Assembly (NCBI RefSeq): GCF_019039105.1
Contig: NZ_JAHPIV010000014.1
Location: 78,873 to 142,872 of the forward strand
Length of the DNA: 64,000 nt
Source of the DNA: Desertibacillus haloalkaliphilus
GTDB lineage: Bacteria; Bacillota; Bacilli; Bacillales; KJ1-10-99
Reading direction: 5' to 3'
Shown here: positions 16,677 to 25,203 of the stretch, piece by piece
How the letters are laid out: each line of letters opens with the position of its first letter
Position numbering within the stretch: position 1 is the first letter of the stretch
Program-made: the position numbers and the translations under genes
Notes under the pieces: model-generated
Told to the model about the DNA's origin: nothing
Database searches by the model: none
What the model saw: the letters and a program-made list of their open reading frames with translations, nothing else

Positions 16677-17905
16677 CGATAATGTCCTCCAATCTTTTCA
16701 GCTCTTTCAAACGCTTGCCCTGCCGCCTTTAATGATGATGCTCTCATGATGGCTGTCGCCCCAAACCGATCTTTAATATGATCCATCACATAGCCAATCT
16801 CACGTTTGTTTTCACGGTTTTCAAATAGGCTCAATTGCCAAGCATTATCACGACCAAAACTGGACATGTTAACACCGATTCTACGAATGGGCTGACGATC
16901 CCAATGTTTAAGAAATAGCCTCCACGCATACGTGAACATTTCCATTGTATTGTTCGTGGCATCAAGCAGCTTCACTTGCCGATGAAACCCCGTTGGATGA
17001 TTGAAATCGGCACCGCGACTACTAACCGAAATGGTTGAACCCATCACATTGGCATCTCTTGCCCTACGACATACTTCTTCACATAGTTCAAGTAGTACTA
17101 CCTTAATATCATCTTCCGTCGAATAGTCTCTAGGTAGCGTCAAGCCATGACCAATCGCCTTTTGACCGTCGTGAGAAGTTGTAGTAACTGGTGAATGGTC
17201 TTTACCATTAGCGGTCATCCAGAGAACTTGACCGTTCACTCCCCATTTTTTCTTTAGCTGCTCTACTGGAAAGTTTGCCAAATGCCCAATCGTGCGAATC
17301 CCTAATCGTAAAAAGTGACGTTCCATACGACTTCCAACGCCAAACAACTTCCCAACTGGTAATGGCCACGCATGTTCTTTTAAGTTACCTTCCGTCAATT
17401 CAAAAATCCCGTTCTTATTTTTTTTAGCAAAATTGTCGCACGCCGTCTTAGCTAAAACCTTATTAGTGCCTATCCCGACTCTGGCTCGAACGCCTGTCAC
17501 GTCCATAATTTCTTTTTGCATCTGCCTTGCGATAGAGTGAGGACCACCGAATAGTCGTTGGCTACCAGTCACGTCAACAAACACCTCGTCGATGGAAAAC
17601 GGCTCAACTAGATCTGTGAATTGTTCAAGAATCTCAGTGATCTGCAAAGAAACATCAATATACCGTTGCATACGTGGTCGAACAACAATCGCTTCTGGAC
17701 ACTTTTGTTGCGCTTCCCATAACCTTTCACCGTTTTTTATCCCCTCTCGTTTAGCTAACGGACATGCAGCTAAAATGACGCCCGAGCGACGTTCAGGATC
17801 ACCGGAAACGACGACTGGTCTGTCTCTGTATGTAGAGTTATCAGCTTTCTCCACACTGGCATAGAAGGATTCCATATCGACAAGAAAAATGACCTTTTTT
17901 TTCAT
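16673..17905 (-). CDS. uvrX: Y-family translesion DNA polymerase (UvrX/YqjW type)
   Basis: 410 residues from the ATG at 17905; in-frame GTG codons at 17911 and 17920 are alternatives because AAGGTGG lies just upstream. Visible Y-family signatures are FLVDMESFYASVEKAD (catalytic Asp), EPFSIDEVFVDVTGSQ (catalytic Asp-Glu) and ARVGIGTNKVLAKTA. A sliding-clamp motif QLSLF is at residues 357-361. The enzyme copies damaged DNA. Two SOS boxes lie upstream and yolD is coupled downstream. Such pairs are typical of SPbeta-like phages and plasmids. Confidence 0.92.
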   Translation of the reverse strand: MKKKVIFLVDMESFYASVEKADNSTYRDRPVVVSGDPERRSGVILAACPLAKREGIKNGERLWEAQQKCPEAIVVRPRMQRYIDVSLQITEILEQFTDLVEPFSIDEVFVDVTGSQRLFGGPHSIARQMQKEIMDVTGVRARVGIGTNKVLAKTACDNFAKKNKNGIFELTEGNLKEHAWPLPVGKLFGVGSRMERHFLRLGIRTIGHLANFPVEQLKKKWGVNGQVLWMTANGKDHSPVTTTSHDGQKAIGHGLTLPRDYSTEDDIKVVLLELCEEVCRRARDANVMGSTISVSSRGADFNHPTGFHRQVKLLDATNNTMEMFTYAWRLFLKHWDRQPIRRIGVNMSSFGRDNAWQLSLFENRENKREIGYVMDHIKDRFGATAIMRASSLKAAGQAFERAEKIGGHYR

Positions 17906-17930
17906 AACCACGCAATCCACCTTCCGAACA

Positions 17931-17967
17931 GAACTTATGTTCTTTTATTATATACGAACGTGGGTTC
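17931..17967 (-). promoter_or_regulatory. two DinR/LexA (SOS) boxes
   Basis: GAACTTATGTTC at 17931-17942 and GAACGTGGGTTC at 17956-17967 both fit the Bacillus core GAACNNNNGTTC. They sit 25-60 nt before the polymerase start, so the uvrX-yolD operon should be LexA-repressed and induced by DNA damage. Confidence 0.85.
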
Positions 17968-18035
17968 TTTTAGAAGTGGAAATAAATACATTATTAATGA
18001 TTTATTATTGATCATTCTCTTAATGCATATAAAAA

Positions 18036-18060
18036 TGGACCAAATACTATATTTGATCCA
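18036..18060 (-). terminator. intrinsic terminator of the lipoprotein/CheY operon
   Basis: TGGA-CAAATA/TATTTG-TCCA hairpin followed on the minus strand by TTTTTATATG, just after the lipoprotein stop. Confidence 0.65.
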
Positions 18061-18074
18061 CTCATAAACGGCAT

Positions 18075-18563
18075 TTATTCTGCTCCACCTAGCGTCAATG
18101 CTTTAAGTTGTTCCACTAGTTCAGTCTGGATTTCTTTGATTTTGTGATAATCATCATATAGAGTATCTCTATTCATTTCACTCTCTTCATTAGCTTCTTC
18201 TAATGTTTTTAAGAACAACTGATGCTGATCATTCACAAGTCTAATGACGTCCCGATGAAAGTCGTACAATGAGTTATCAACTGTATACAACTGATCATCT
18301 AACCCAGTACCTATCTCTCTTGATTTAGGTACCATGTTCTTTACAATGCTAGCAAATTGATTTTCGGAGACCTCATTGGTATACAGTTTGTCAAGGTTTT
18401 CTCTATATTGTGACAACAATTGATTAGACTCATCGATAATTTCTTGAAATGATGTAACGTAGTTATTTACAGAGTTCGACTGTTCTTGGGAGTCATCCGA
18501 AGAACCGAAACAGCCAGTTAATAGACTAGTAGCTACCCATAACACTAAAATTATTTTTTTCAT
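18075..18563 (-). CDS. lipoprotein (162 aa)
   Basis: The N-terminus MKKIILVLWVATSLLTGCFG is a clear lipoprotein signal with lipobox LLTGC (Cys18). The mature part is an all-helical, acidic domain with four probable long helices; no family was recognised. It follows the CheY-like gene with a 13-nt gap and shares its terminator, so it may sense something at the membrane surface. An alternative is an unrelated co-transcribed lipoprotein. Confidence 0.75.
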   Translation of the reverse strand: MKKIILVLWVATSLLTGCFGSSDDSQEQSNSVNNYVTSFQEIIDESNQLLSQYRENLDKLYTNEVSENQFASIVKNMVPKSREIGTGLDDQLYTVDNSLYDFHRDVIRLVNDQHQLFLKTLEEANEESEMNRDTLYDDYHKIKEIQTELVEQLKALTLGGAE

Positions 18564-18576
18564 CCGATCTTCCCCC

Positions 18577-18936
18577 TTATCCTAACGCCTTCTGCACAGC
18601 TTCGTTAACTCGATCTTCCTTTAAAGGCTTTACAACAAAATCTGAAGCACCTGCCTTAATGGCATCTACGACTTTTCCTTGTTGACCCATTGCAGAACAC
18701 ATAATAACTTTCGCATTTGCATCGATTTCTTTAATCTTTTTTAACGCCTCAATCCCGTCCATCTCTGGCATTGTTATGTCCATTGTTACTAGATCTGGTT
18801 GTTCCATTTTAAATTGCTCTACAGACTGCAACCCATTCTCAGCTTCTCCCACGACTTCATGGCCAGCTTGGGTTAACATATCTTTTAATTGCATCCTCAT
18901 GAACATTGCGTCATCAGTTACTACGATTCTTGCCAT
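18577..18936 (-). CDS. cheY: CheY-like single-domain response regulator
   Basis: 119 residues with all receiver residues present: Asp8-Asp9 acidic pair, Asp53 phosphoacceptor (LVTMDITMP), Ser81 (MCSAMG) and Lys103 (VVKPL). It lacks an output domain, as in CheY. No chemotaxis genes are near, so it may be an orphan acting on a chromosomal kinase or flagellar switch. It is co-transcribed with a lipoprotein gene. A long hairpin lies upstream at 19030-19096. Confidence 0.9.
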   Translation of the reverse strand: MARIVVTDDAMFMRMQLKDMLTQAGHEVVGEAENGLQSVEQFKMEQPDLVTMDITMPEMDGIEALKKIKEIDANAKVIMCSAMGQQGKVVDAIKAGASDFVVKPLKEDRVNEAVQKALG

Positions 18937-19029
18937 ACATTACTCCACCCTTCTATTTATTTTCATTTTTAGACACAAACACTAGCATATTAATAGATCA
19001 ACTACATACCACCCCTCAAACAACAAAAA

Positions 19030-19096
19030 GCCCCACTGAGAGCATAGAAAACTAAACAACTTTCGAAAGTTGTTTTTTCTACACTACCAGTGGGGC
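19030..19096. terminator. long interrupted palindrome, terminator-like on the minus strand
   Basis: GCCCCACTG pairs with CAGTGGGGC, and inside it AAACAACTTTCGAAAGTTGTTT and TAGAAAA/TTTTCTA pair further. On the minus strand a U-run follows. It ends on the plus strand with GGGGCGTCCC, shared with the hairpin at 57927-57977. It lies between the divergent CheY-like and rsfA-like genes, so if it terminates leftward transcripts it could attenuate the CheY operon. Confidence 0.55.
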
Positions 19097-19261
19097 GTCC
19101 CATCTATTGGTAATATTCCATTAATAAAATCGTATACTAATACAAACTCATTTGTCAATCACATTAAAATATAGACCCATTCGTATAACTAGTCTTCGAT
19201 TTGACCATTACTATTGGTAGCTAAAAAAGACGGAAAATCAGTTGAACAAGGAGTGAAATAT

Positions 19262-19897
19262 ATGACTAATAAGAAAAAAAGAAGTGATAGCTGGACACAT
19301 GAAGATGATTTAATGCTAGCCGAAACGGTATTGCGACATATACGAACAGGAAGTACTCAATTACGTGCGTTTGCAGAAGTGGGAGAAAAACTAGAAAGAA
19401 GTTCATCCGCATGTGGTTTTCGTTGGAATCACACGGTTCGCAAACAGTATAAATCGGCGATGGAATTAGCGAAAACGCATCGAAACAAATTGATAAAACG
19501 TAAAAAGGCGAATGATAGTGATCAAGAAGAGGACATCGTTCAAACAGAAATAGATGAGGCAACTACGATCAACAGCGATAATAACGTTACGTTTACCGCT
19601 ACAACTAATGATAAAACATTTTCAACGATCAATATAGAAGGATTAACGGAAGAACAGGCCTCACTTGTGAATCAGATCATTGAGAATCTCGTAAAAACTG
19701 AACGAGAGGAAGACAGAAAGAAACGGTTGAATGAGTTAGAAGAAGAAAACAAAGTACTTAAGAAACAACTAAAAGATATGAAGCAAGAGTACGATGAGAT
19801 TAAAGAAGACTATGAAGGGTTTATGAAAATTATAGGTAGAGCACAACGTAGAGGGATTCTAGAAAAAAGCGACAACAACATAAAAGAGAATGCTTAA
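19262..19897 (+). CDS. RsfA/YlbO-family Myb-like transcription factor
   Basis: 211 residues from the ATG at 19262 (AAGGAGTG six nt upstream; the frame from 19214 is upstream extension). The N-terminus is a Myb/SANT-like domain ([20 protein letters not shown] ... [20 protein letters not shown]) typical of RsfA, a prespore regulator in Bacillus. A coiled coil follows at about 165-205. It probably binds DNA and modulates sporulation-stage genes or the element's own genes. An intrinsic terminator follows. Confidence 0.85.
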   Translation: MTNKKKRSDSWTHEDDLMLAETVLRHIRTGSTQLRAFAEVGEKLERSSSACGFRWNHTVRKQYKSAMELAKTHRNKLIKRKKANDSDQEEDIVQTEIDEATTINSDNNVTFTATTNDKTFSTINIEGLTEEQASLVNQIIENLVKTEREEDRKKRLNELEEENKVLKKQLKDMKQEYDEIKEDYEGFMKIIGRAQRRGILEKSDNNIKENA

Positions 19898-19905
19898 TAA
19901 ATAAA

Positions 19906-19942
19906 TCCGAGCACCTCAAGAATGAGATGCTTGGATTTTTAT
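19906..19942 (+). terminator. intrinsic terminator of the rsfA-like gene
   Basis: Stem TCC-AGCA-CTCA/TGAG-TGCT-GGA with a short loop, then TTTTTATTTT. Confidence 0.8.
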
Positions 19943-20433
19943 TTTAAATTTGCAAATAAATTATTCATATCAACCGCTTTCAAAACATTCTGTCGGTAAG
20001 TTTGCCTCTCTTTTGAGTCGTTACGTCCAGATTCATACTCATTAACCAATGTAGTTAAAAACTTTTCAAAATCTTCGGCTAAGGCATTCGAAGACTGATG
20101 ATAGACTACGGTATCATTTTTGAAAAATTTCAGCTTTAACAACCTCGCTAATTGAATGGCTTCAATTCGATTCATTTCATTTCTTTCCACTTGCATTAAT
20201 GCTTTTAAAAGACCATCCTTTAGTCGCCGAACAAAATAAGTCCTAGAAGACAAAAGGGAAAATTTATTGAAATACTCTCTATTAGATAAAGCATAAAAAA
20301 CAAAAACTTTTCTGATTCGGTGGTTCTTCCGGCTAATTCTCAACAATTCCTCAAAAGAATAATCACCACCAGCTAAATATTTTTGTTCTTGTTCCACTTT
20401 TTCAAAGAATGTTTTTAAGTCCATTCTTATCAC
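19939..20433 (-). CDS. hypothetical protein paired with a nucleotidyltransferase
   Basis: 164 residues, largely helical (DLKTFFEKVEQEQKYLAGGD, then SFEELLRISRKNHRIRKVFV). No motif is recognised. It starts at a GTG that overlaps the TGA of the preceding nucleotidyltransferase gene (ATG at 20424 is an alternative), so the two are translationally coupled. Coupled two-gene units with an AbiEii/DUF6036-type nucleotidyltransferase are often toxin-antitoxin or abortive-infection modules. Which partner would be the antitoxin is unclear. Confidence 0.6.
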   Translation of the reverse strand: MIRMDLKTFFEKVEQEQKYLAGGDYSFEELLRISRKNHRIRKVFVFYALSNREYFNKFSLLSSRTYFVRRLKDGLLKALMQVERNEMNRIEAIQLARLLKLKFFKNDTVVYHQSSNALAEDFEKFLTTLVNEYESGRNDSKERQTYRQNVLKAVDMNNLFANLK

Positions 20434-20978
20434 TTCTTTCGTTTTTTAAATTCGTTACGCTTTTCTAATATGTTCTCAAGACTATTATACCGATTCATTG
20501 GAAAAAATACATCTTTTTTATATTCTTCATACATATCCCATAATTTATTCATATTTGCTTGATCCAACAATTCTGTTTCAATCAAATCTTTTTCATCCTG
20601 CTCAGATTGACGACTAGAAAATAATTTAGAGATAATTAAGTCCTCAACTATTGGTACACGAACGACTAAATTTTTAAGAGGAATACTTAAAGGTACCGAC
20701 CTAGGATAAAAATCTTCAAATGGAGGAACTTCCATTACACTTCTCATATTTTCATTTACAGAGAACTGATGTAATACTTTACGTACCCGTAAGTCTTCTT
20801 TTTCTAGGTTAATGATAGCATCTATATCACTTGTAAAACGATTACTATCCCTTAACAATATTGCAGTCCCCCCAAAAATAACAATCTCGATTTTTTGTGA
20901 GATATTCATATTCGATAACTCATAATCTAGATTGATTAAATTTTCGACTACATCTCTAGAAGTTCTAAATTTCTTCAT
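20430..20978 (-). CDS. nucleotidyltransferase-fold protein (AbiEii/DUF6036-like)
   Basis: 182 residues. The nucleotidyltransferase signature is visible: IEIVIFGGTAILLRDSNRFT followed by SDIDAIINL, i.e. hG[GS]xxxxx with the DxD pair. A helical part (VRVPIVEDLIISKLFSSR) resembles the second conserved block of this family. AGGAGG precedes the ATG. It forms a coupled pair with the downstream gene. Role as a minimal nucleotidyltransferase toxin/antitoxin is an inference; a plasmid tRNA- or nucleotide-modifying enzyme is possible. Confidence 0.7.
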   Translation of the reverse strand: MKKFRTSRDVVENLINLDYELSNMNISQKIEIVIFGGTAILLRDSNRFTSDIDAIINLEKEDLRVRKVLHQFSVNENMRSVMEVPPFEDFYPRSVPLSIPLKNLVVRVPIVEDLIISKLFSSRQSEQDEKDLIETELLDQANMNKLWDMYEEYKKDVFFPMNRYNSLENILEKRNEFKKRKK

Positions 20979-21002
20979 CGATAAACATCCTCCTATAATT
21001 CT

Positions 21003-22781
21003 TTATATAATCTCCAACAAATCAACACAGTAATCCATATCATTGTCTTTGCGATACGGTTTTACCGTTTCGTATCCTAATGTCACCAGTATTTGATTAA
21101 TCTTCTGTAAGCTCTCTATATCATACTCTGGGTCTTTCACTAACTCCCTAGCAGCATCGTAATAACGCTTGGCAAATGCATCCCAATCCATTGGGGGTTC
21201 ATTCGGCACTTGCGGTTCATAGATCCAATCATCAAGGTATTGATTTGCTTGTTCTTCTGTTTGGATATCACGATGACAAATGACAAATATGCCGACGTTC
21301 CATGCGAATTGTTCTTTCTCTCCCATATCAACATTAGAGAGGAAGTAATAAATACTCTCGTTCTTTTTCTTCTTTCTATCATTTAGGTATTCGATCAACT
21401 CGTCACGTCCCTGTGAGAAATCACGATTTAACGTAAAAACAGGATAAGGATTCGTTGTTTCCCTTATATTTAACGATCCGTCACCTTCAAGAACTAATGC
21501 ACCATCATAGGTGAAGTCTTGAGCTGGACAATCTTCCAACGATAGGTTGTAACCCTCGTCTTGCCACGTCTCTATAATTGCGTGTACAACTTCATCACGT
21601 ATCAACGTTTGACCAATAACCTCTTGAATATAAAGCAACTTTTGCAACATCAACTTTCTGCCTTGGATCGCTAATGATCCTGGTTCGTACTCTGTATCAT
21701 TAGCACGATCATAAGTGTCATATTCGCGAAGCTTTTTATTTTCAAAGTAATGAGATACATTCGTATCAACAACACTTGAAAACAGATCCATATGCTGGTT
21801 ATCACGCTGATGGTTCAACCGTTTCTGCTGCTGTTTCACCTTATTACGTTTGACAGGCTCACGGTAACGAATATCGTTTCGGAGTTGCATCATCGTCTCT
21901 TTCCATTCTAGTAAATACTCCATATCCGAGTACCCCTCATCAATCAGCTGATAGAGCATTTTATCTTTCTTCACCATGCTACACGTCCAACAACCGCTTC
22001 TTGAATTTTTCGAACCACAAGATGATTCCTGCTGTGAACTATGTTGAATGCCACACTCAAGAAAGTTCTCACCATATTGAATCTGCATGTCTTGAACTTC
22101 GATCCCCCAAGGAAAGATGTGGCGTTCAGCCAGATAAAACCAAAGCTCGTCAGATGTCACAAATCGAATAGGATTATAGACTCGGATTTGATTCGGATAA
22201 TCAGAATGACGTGAAAAACTATCATCAATTTGATGCTTTTCAATAGATGACTTGCGCCTTGCCGATTCTTCTTCTCGTACACCTAGTAGCATATAACAAT
22301 CGTACTCATCAACTTCACCATTAAGTTCCACCATTTCAACCGAGCGATCCAACTGTGACAAGATCTCTTGTATCTTCTGTTGCGTCGGCTTCTGTTTCAA
22401 TCGGCTCGTACACCATCTGCCTAAATTACTAACGGGTGTTGGATTCCCTTTGGCTAACGTCTGATAGAAATAGTCGTTCTCAACATCAGGGTAAACTAAA
22501 TGTCCAACCATAGGCAGTTTATTAGCCATTGCATAGTCATTCACCGATTGATTGCTACGACGAACAAAATCACTCATCATTGGTGTTTCCGCTAAGGTAT
22601 CCGATGTAATAAAATGCACCTTTTTATTCCTTTGATGGGTTGGCAAGTCCTCTAACATTTCACAAACCAATGTAGCTAGAAAGCTAGAGTCTTTCCCGTA
22701 TGAAATCATCAACATCCATTCTTTTTTATCTAGTAAATAAATCTCTCTTAAATGTTCTTTAATCACCTGTATTTTGTCCAT
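21003..22781 (-). CDS. DndC-like PP-loop (PAPS reductase family) protein
   Basis: 592 residues from the ATG at 22781. The N-terminal half matches DndC of the DNA phosphorothioation system: PP-loop MISYGKDSS, then HFITSDTLAETPMM, LVYPDVENDYFYQTLAKGNP and the catalytic-region GRWCTSRLKQKP. A Cys cluster (CGSKNSRSGCWTC) may bind an Fe-S cluster, as in DndC. The C-terminal 230 residues are not recognised, and HMDLF occurs near residue 340. No dndB, D or E genes are visible in the window, so it may work alone or in another base- or tRNA-thiolation pathway. A symmetric hairpin precedes it. Confidence 0.75.
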   Translation of the reverse strand: MDKIQVIKEHLREIYLLDKKEWMLMISYGKDSSFLATLVCEMLEDLPTHQRNKKVHFITSDTLAETPMMSDFVRRSNQSVNDYAMANKLPMVGHLVYPDVENDYFYQTLAKGNPTPVSNLGRWCTSRLKQKPTQQKIQEILSQLDRSVEMVELNGEVDEYDCYMLLGVREEESARRKSSIEKHQIDDSFSRHSDYPNQIRVYNPIRFVTSDELWFYLAERHIFPWGIEVQDMQIQYGENFLECGIQHSSQQESSCGSKNSRSGCWTCSMVKKDKMLYQLIDEGYSDMEYLLEWKETMMQLRNDIRYREPVKRNKVKQQQKRLNHQRDNQHMDLFSSVVDTNVSHYFENKKLREYDTYDRANDTEYEPGSLAIQGRKLMLQKLLYIQEVIGQTLIRDEVVHAIIETWQDEGYNLSLEDCPAQDFTYDGALVLEGDGSLNIRETTNPYPVFTLNRDFSQGRDELIEYLNDRKKKKNESIYYFLSNVDMGEKEQFAWNVGIFVICHRDIQTEEQANQYLDDWIYEPQVPNEPPMDWDAFAKRYYDAARELVKDPEYDIESLQKINQILVTLGYETVKPYRKDNDMDYCVDLLEII

Positions 22782-22800
22782 AATACGCCCATACAATATA

Positions 22801-22845
22801 AGAGAGGAAAGCCCCCTCTTATACCTGAGGGCTCACCTCCCTTAT
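22801..22845 (-). promoter_or_regulatory. symmetric SD-masking leader hairpin, copy 1
   Basis: On the minus strand AGGGAGGTGAGCCCTC is followed after a short loop by GGGGGCTTTCCTCTCT. The arms pair with a small internal loop, burying an AGGGAGG element. It lies directly after the stop of the upstream gene and about 20 nt before the DndC-like start. Related hairpins occur at 23744, 37595 and 44294. Confidence 0.55.
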
Positions 22846-23721
22846 CTATTCTTCTATTTGCCACAAAATCCCGTTCAACTCATCTGTATTAAACTTTTTC
22901 TTATAGATATTAATGTTAAATCGATTGCTATCTTCACCTACATAGTTACGTAAAACTCCCCATTTCCCGCAGAAAACAAGAAAATTCTTAAACGACTTTG
23001 CATTCTCTATATAATGCGACAATAGGTGTTTATAAAAGGTGTAATCACGCTTGTTCAATTGACAAAGCAGGTGCATGTCACCCTCTTTCTCAATCCAACG
23101 CAGTGTTCTAATCTCATCAAATTTACTCTCGACTTCAAATAATGAACAGTCAGATTCAAAAATATCTTTTAACCACTCTTTTACTGAGCGAGGAAACTTA
23201 TAGATATGCCCATCCTTTTTAAAGGATTCGGCAGCCTCTTCCTCTGTACTAATTTCAATAAGAGCATCATCCCAGGCCTGACTAATAAGTGGATGGTATT
23301 CATAGGAGAGATGCGGATACTGATTGGTAAACCACCACTTGTAACAATCGAGTCGCTTTTCGAATGGTAACAGTTTTAACGCTTTTATAAGACGTTCCTT
23401 CACATCAAGTTTCGATGGAGGACAATAGTCATCGTCATGACCGATTTTTACCCATTTGTTGCGGTAAGGGTTAATCTCCATAAAAAAGGATCGATCATCC
23501 TCCTTAACCTCGAAATAGTAGAAAACCTCGTTCCCTTGATCACGACCATCCCAAAAACCTTTAGTAACAAAGATTCCTTCTCGATACTTCCCAAGATTAT
23601 CTTTAAAACGGACAATATCACCAGTAACCAGTTGATCTGGAGTCATTTCTTCGTCCGATTCTTGTTGCAATTGCTCCATTTCAATGTCTTCAAACACCTC
23701 AAATAAATCGATATGTTCCAT
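22846..23721 (-). CDS. hypothetical protein with N-terminal clamp-like motif
   Basis: 291 residues. The protein begins MEHIDLFEVFED: an HIDLF sequence at residues 3-7 resembles a beta-clamp-binding pentapeptide and recurs at the same position in two other proteins here. Residues 30-80 look like an SH3/KOW-like barrel (GDIVRFKDNLGKYREG, then FYYFEVKEDDRS). The C-terminal 180 residues are mixed alpha/beta and unrecognised. A symmetric hairpin lies before the start and another directly after the stop. Confidence 0.65.
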   Translation of the reverse strand: MEHIDLFEVFEDIEMEQLQQESDEEMTPDQLVTGDIVRFKDNLGKYREGIFVTKGFWDGRDQGNEVFYYFEVKEDDRSFFMEINPYRNKWVKIGHDDDYCPPSKLDVKERLIKALKLLPFEKRLDCYKWWFTNQYPHLSYEYHPLISQAWDDALIEISTEEEAAESFKKDGHIYKFPRSVKEWLKDIFESDCSLFEVESKFDEIRTLRWIEKEGDMHLLCQLNKRDYTFYKHLLSHYIENAKSFKNFLVFCGKWGVLRNYVGEDSNRFNINIYKKKFNTDELNGILWQIEE

Positions 23722-23743
23722 ATTTATATCCCATCAACAGAAT

Positions 23744-23788
23744 GAGAGGAGATCCCCTCCGCTTCTGCAGATGGGAAATCCCCCCTTC
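23744..23788 (-). promoter_or_regulatory. symmetric SD-masking leader hairpin, copy 2
   Basis: On the minus strand GAAGGGGGGATTTCCC, a 12-nt loop, then GGAGGGGATCTCCTCTC. Same design as copies 1, 3 and 4 (purine-rich block, short spacer, pyrimidine block, then the mirror image). It lies between the zinc-finger-like gene and the gene starting at 23721. Confidence 0.5.
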
Positions 23789-23824
23789 TATTGATTTATC
23801 ATTCTTACTATCGCTATCTTACCT

Positions 23825-24124
23825 CTAGTAACACGTGTTACACTTACCGATACGGTAGCCATGTTCTTCAATAAATGCCTTATCCTCTTTGCTCAATTGA
23901 AATGGAGCATCGATCACTTCATATTCTTCCTCACATGACGCACAACGCTCAATAAACCATTCTGTAAAGGTGATTTCAGCAAATCCACCACATCGTGCAC
24001 ATGGCCTTTCATAACAAGCTATAATACCATGTTCAGAATGTGCATTCATTAAAAACTCTCCAATCCCATGACAAGCTGGGCAAGTATCTACTCGCTCCGT
24101 CACTTGATATACCGTCATATTCAT
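23825..24124 (-). CDS. small zinc-ribbon protein
   Basis: 99 residues with DnaJ-type cysteine pairs: CPACHGIG, CARCGG, CASCEE and a final CNTC. Four CxxC pairs suggest two bound zinc ions. The family is not recognised beyond the zinc-ribbon pattern. The ribosome binding site AGAGAGGATG is of the kind repeated before many genes in this block. Confidence 0.65.
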   Translation of the reverse strand: MNMTVYQVTERVDTCPACHGIGEFLMNAHSEHGIIACYERPCARCGGFAEITFTEWFIERCASCEEEYEVIDAPFQLSKEDKAFIEEHGYRIGKCNTCY

Positions 24125-24161
24125 TTCAAATCATCCTCTCTAAAAAGTTCAAACTCTCAAA

Positions 24162-24557
24162 TTAACGCCAAAAGTTCAGATAGACATTGATTTGGTGAGC
24201 CATTGCTTCAACTTCTCTTACGCTTGGTCTGGCAATATACCAATCAGCTGTCCCTTGCCTGCAACAATCTTCAACGATGGAAAAACCACCATTGTAGTCG
24301 TTCCGTTCATCATCCCGTTTCTTCATGTATTCATCGAATAAGAAGACATGTGATGTGATGCAGCCGTTTGTTTTATGAATGATCGATACTGAAAATCCTC
24401 GATAGGTTCCATGAACACCATTGGTGATGACATAAATTTCAGCATTTACGTACTCATTCAAAGACCAAACCCCTTTTTTGTTAAACCAGTGGATCTCTTG
24501 ACTACCTTCAACACTCTCGAAAAACTCTCGATTAAAACTCTCAAAATCTACACTCAT
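24162..24557 (-). CDS. hypothetical protein (131 aa)
   Basis: A soluble protein beginning MSVDFESFNREFFESVEGSQ with several aromatic strands (EIYVITNGVHGTYRGFSVSI). AGAAAGGGTGT precedes the ATG. No family was recognised. It is downstream of a small membrane protein gene and a terminator, so its transcription may depend on read-through. Confidence 0.6.
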   Translation of the reverse strand: MSVDFESFNREFFESVEGSQEIHWFNKKGVWSLNEYVNAEIYVITNGVHGTYRGFSVSIIHKTNGCITSHVFLFDEYMKKRDDERNDYNGGFSIVEDCCRQGTADWYIARPSVREVEAMAHQINVYLNFWR

Positions 24558-24585
24558 AACAAAACACCCTTTCTAAAATGTTCAA

Positions 24586-24622
24586 TAAAAAAAGCACGAA
24601 CCTAAAATCATAGATTCGTACT
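24586..24622 (-). terminator. intrinsic terminator
   Basis: AGTACGAA/TTCGTGCT stem, then TTTTTTT on the minus strand, ten nt after the stop of the gene at 24632. Confidence 0.75.
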
Positions 24623-24631
24623 TTCCATCTC

Positions 24632-24847
24632 TCATGGTTTTTGCAAGGCTTCATGCATACGAAGCACAACCATAGCCAAATTAAATACTCCCCATAAAAC
24701 TAGTGCTACAATAAAAACAAATGTAAGTCCTAGCTTTACTAGCGTGTAGGGTGTCATGAACATAAACATAAGCACCACAAACGCCATACAACCCAATAAA
24801 ACATTCCCCAACGTCAAACGTTGTTTAAAATCTTGACGATTGTACAT
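24632..24847 (-). CDS. small membrane protein behind a conserved leader
   Basis: 71 residues from the ATG at 24847, where GAGGAG lies 8 nt upstream (the frame continues up to 24892 without one). Two strong hydrophobic segments lie at about 13-33 and 37-60, giving a hairpin-like membrane protein. Function unknown. It is the first gene after copy 2 of the conserved promoter-leader-terminator element, and an intrinsic terminator follows it, so the element controls this gene almost alone. Confidence 0.7.
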   Translation of the reverse strand: MYNRQDFKQRLTLGNVLLGCMAFVVLMFMFMTPYTLVKLGLTFVFIVALVLWGVFNLAMVVLRMHEALQKP

Positions 24848-24927
24848 AGAATCAACTCCTCTCAATATGAAACTATATAAACACACGATCAAAGACCGTG
24901 GTGTCCACCCATTTCGTAAAAGAACGC

Positions 24928-25064
24928 AAAAAAGCGCCCTTTCAGAACGAACGTAAATAGACAGACTTGTAGTGTGTGCTAGTCTGTTCTAAAAAAGTTC
25001 ACTCCAAAAGAGCGCGTTGAAATCAAAAACACATGCTGCAGACATCGCTTGATGTCGCAAGAAA
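24928..25064 (-). promoter_or_regulatory. conserved leader RNA with intrinsic terminator (element copy 1)
   Basis: Minus strand: TTGC, hairpin GACATC-aagc-GATGTC, then TGCAGCAT, about 20 nt later the arm GCGCTCTTTTGGAG, an inner hairpin around ACAGACT/AGTCTGT, and the closing arm GAAAGGGCGC followed by TTTTTT. This is a complete terminator between promoter and gene. The same design occurs at 26899, 38922, 47093 and 48994, with stem sequences that differ but keep pairing. Confidence 0.8.
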
Positions 25065-25096
25065 TAAAGTAAATAAGATAATTAATAGATAACTTC

Positions 25097-25119
25097 ATTA
25101 TAACATAATTGGTTATGTT
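25097..25119 (-). promoter_or_regulatory. extended -10 promoter with overlapping palindrome
   Basis: TGTTATAAT (extended -10; TATAAT at 25097-25102), with only a weak -35. AACATAA-4 nt-TTATGTT (25102-25119) overlaps the promoter spacer and is a possible repressor operator. Confidence 0.6.
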
Positions 25120-25146
25120 GAGAAAACAAGACTATATTTTCTCCCA

Positions 25147-25186
25147 TAAAAAAACTCACCCCGATTGATCATCGTTTAGGGTGAGT
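25147..25186 (-). terminator. intrinsic terminator of the gene at 25204
   Basis: ACTCACC/GGTGAGT stem followed by TTTTTTTATG on the minus strand. Confidence 0.85.
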
Positions 25187-25203
25187 TTGTTCTATAGATA
25201 CGA

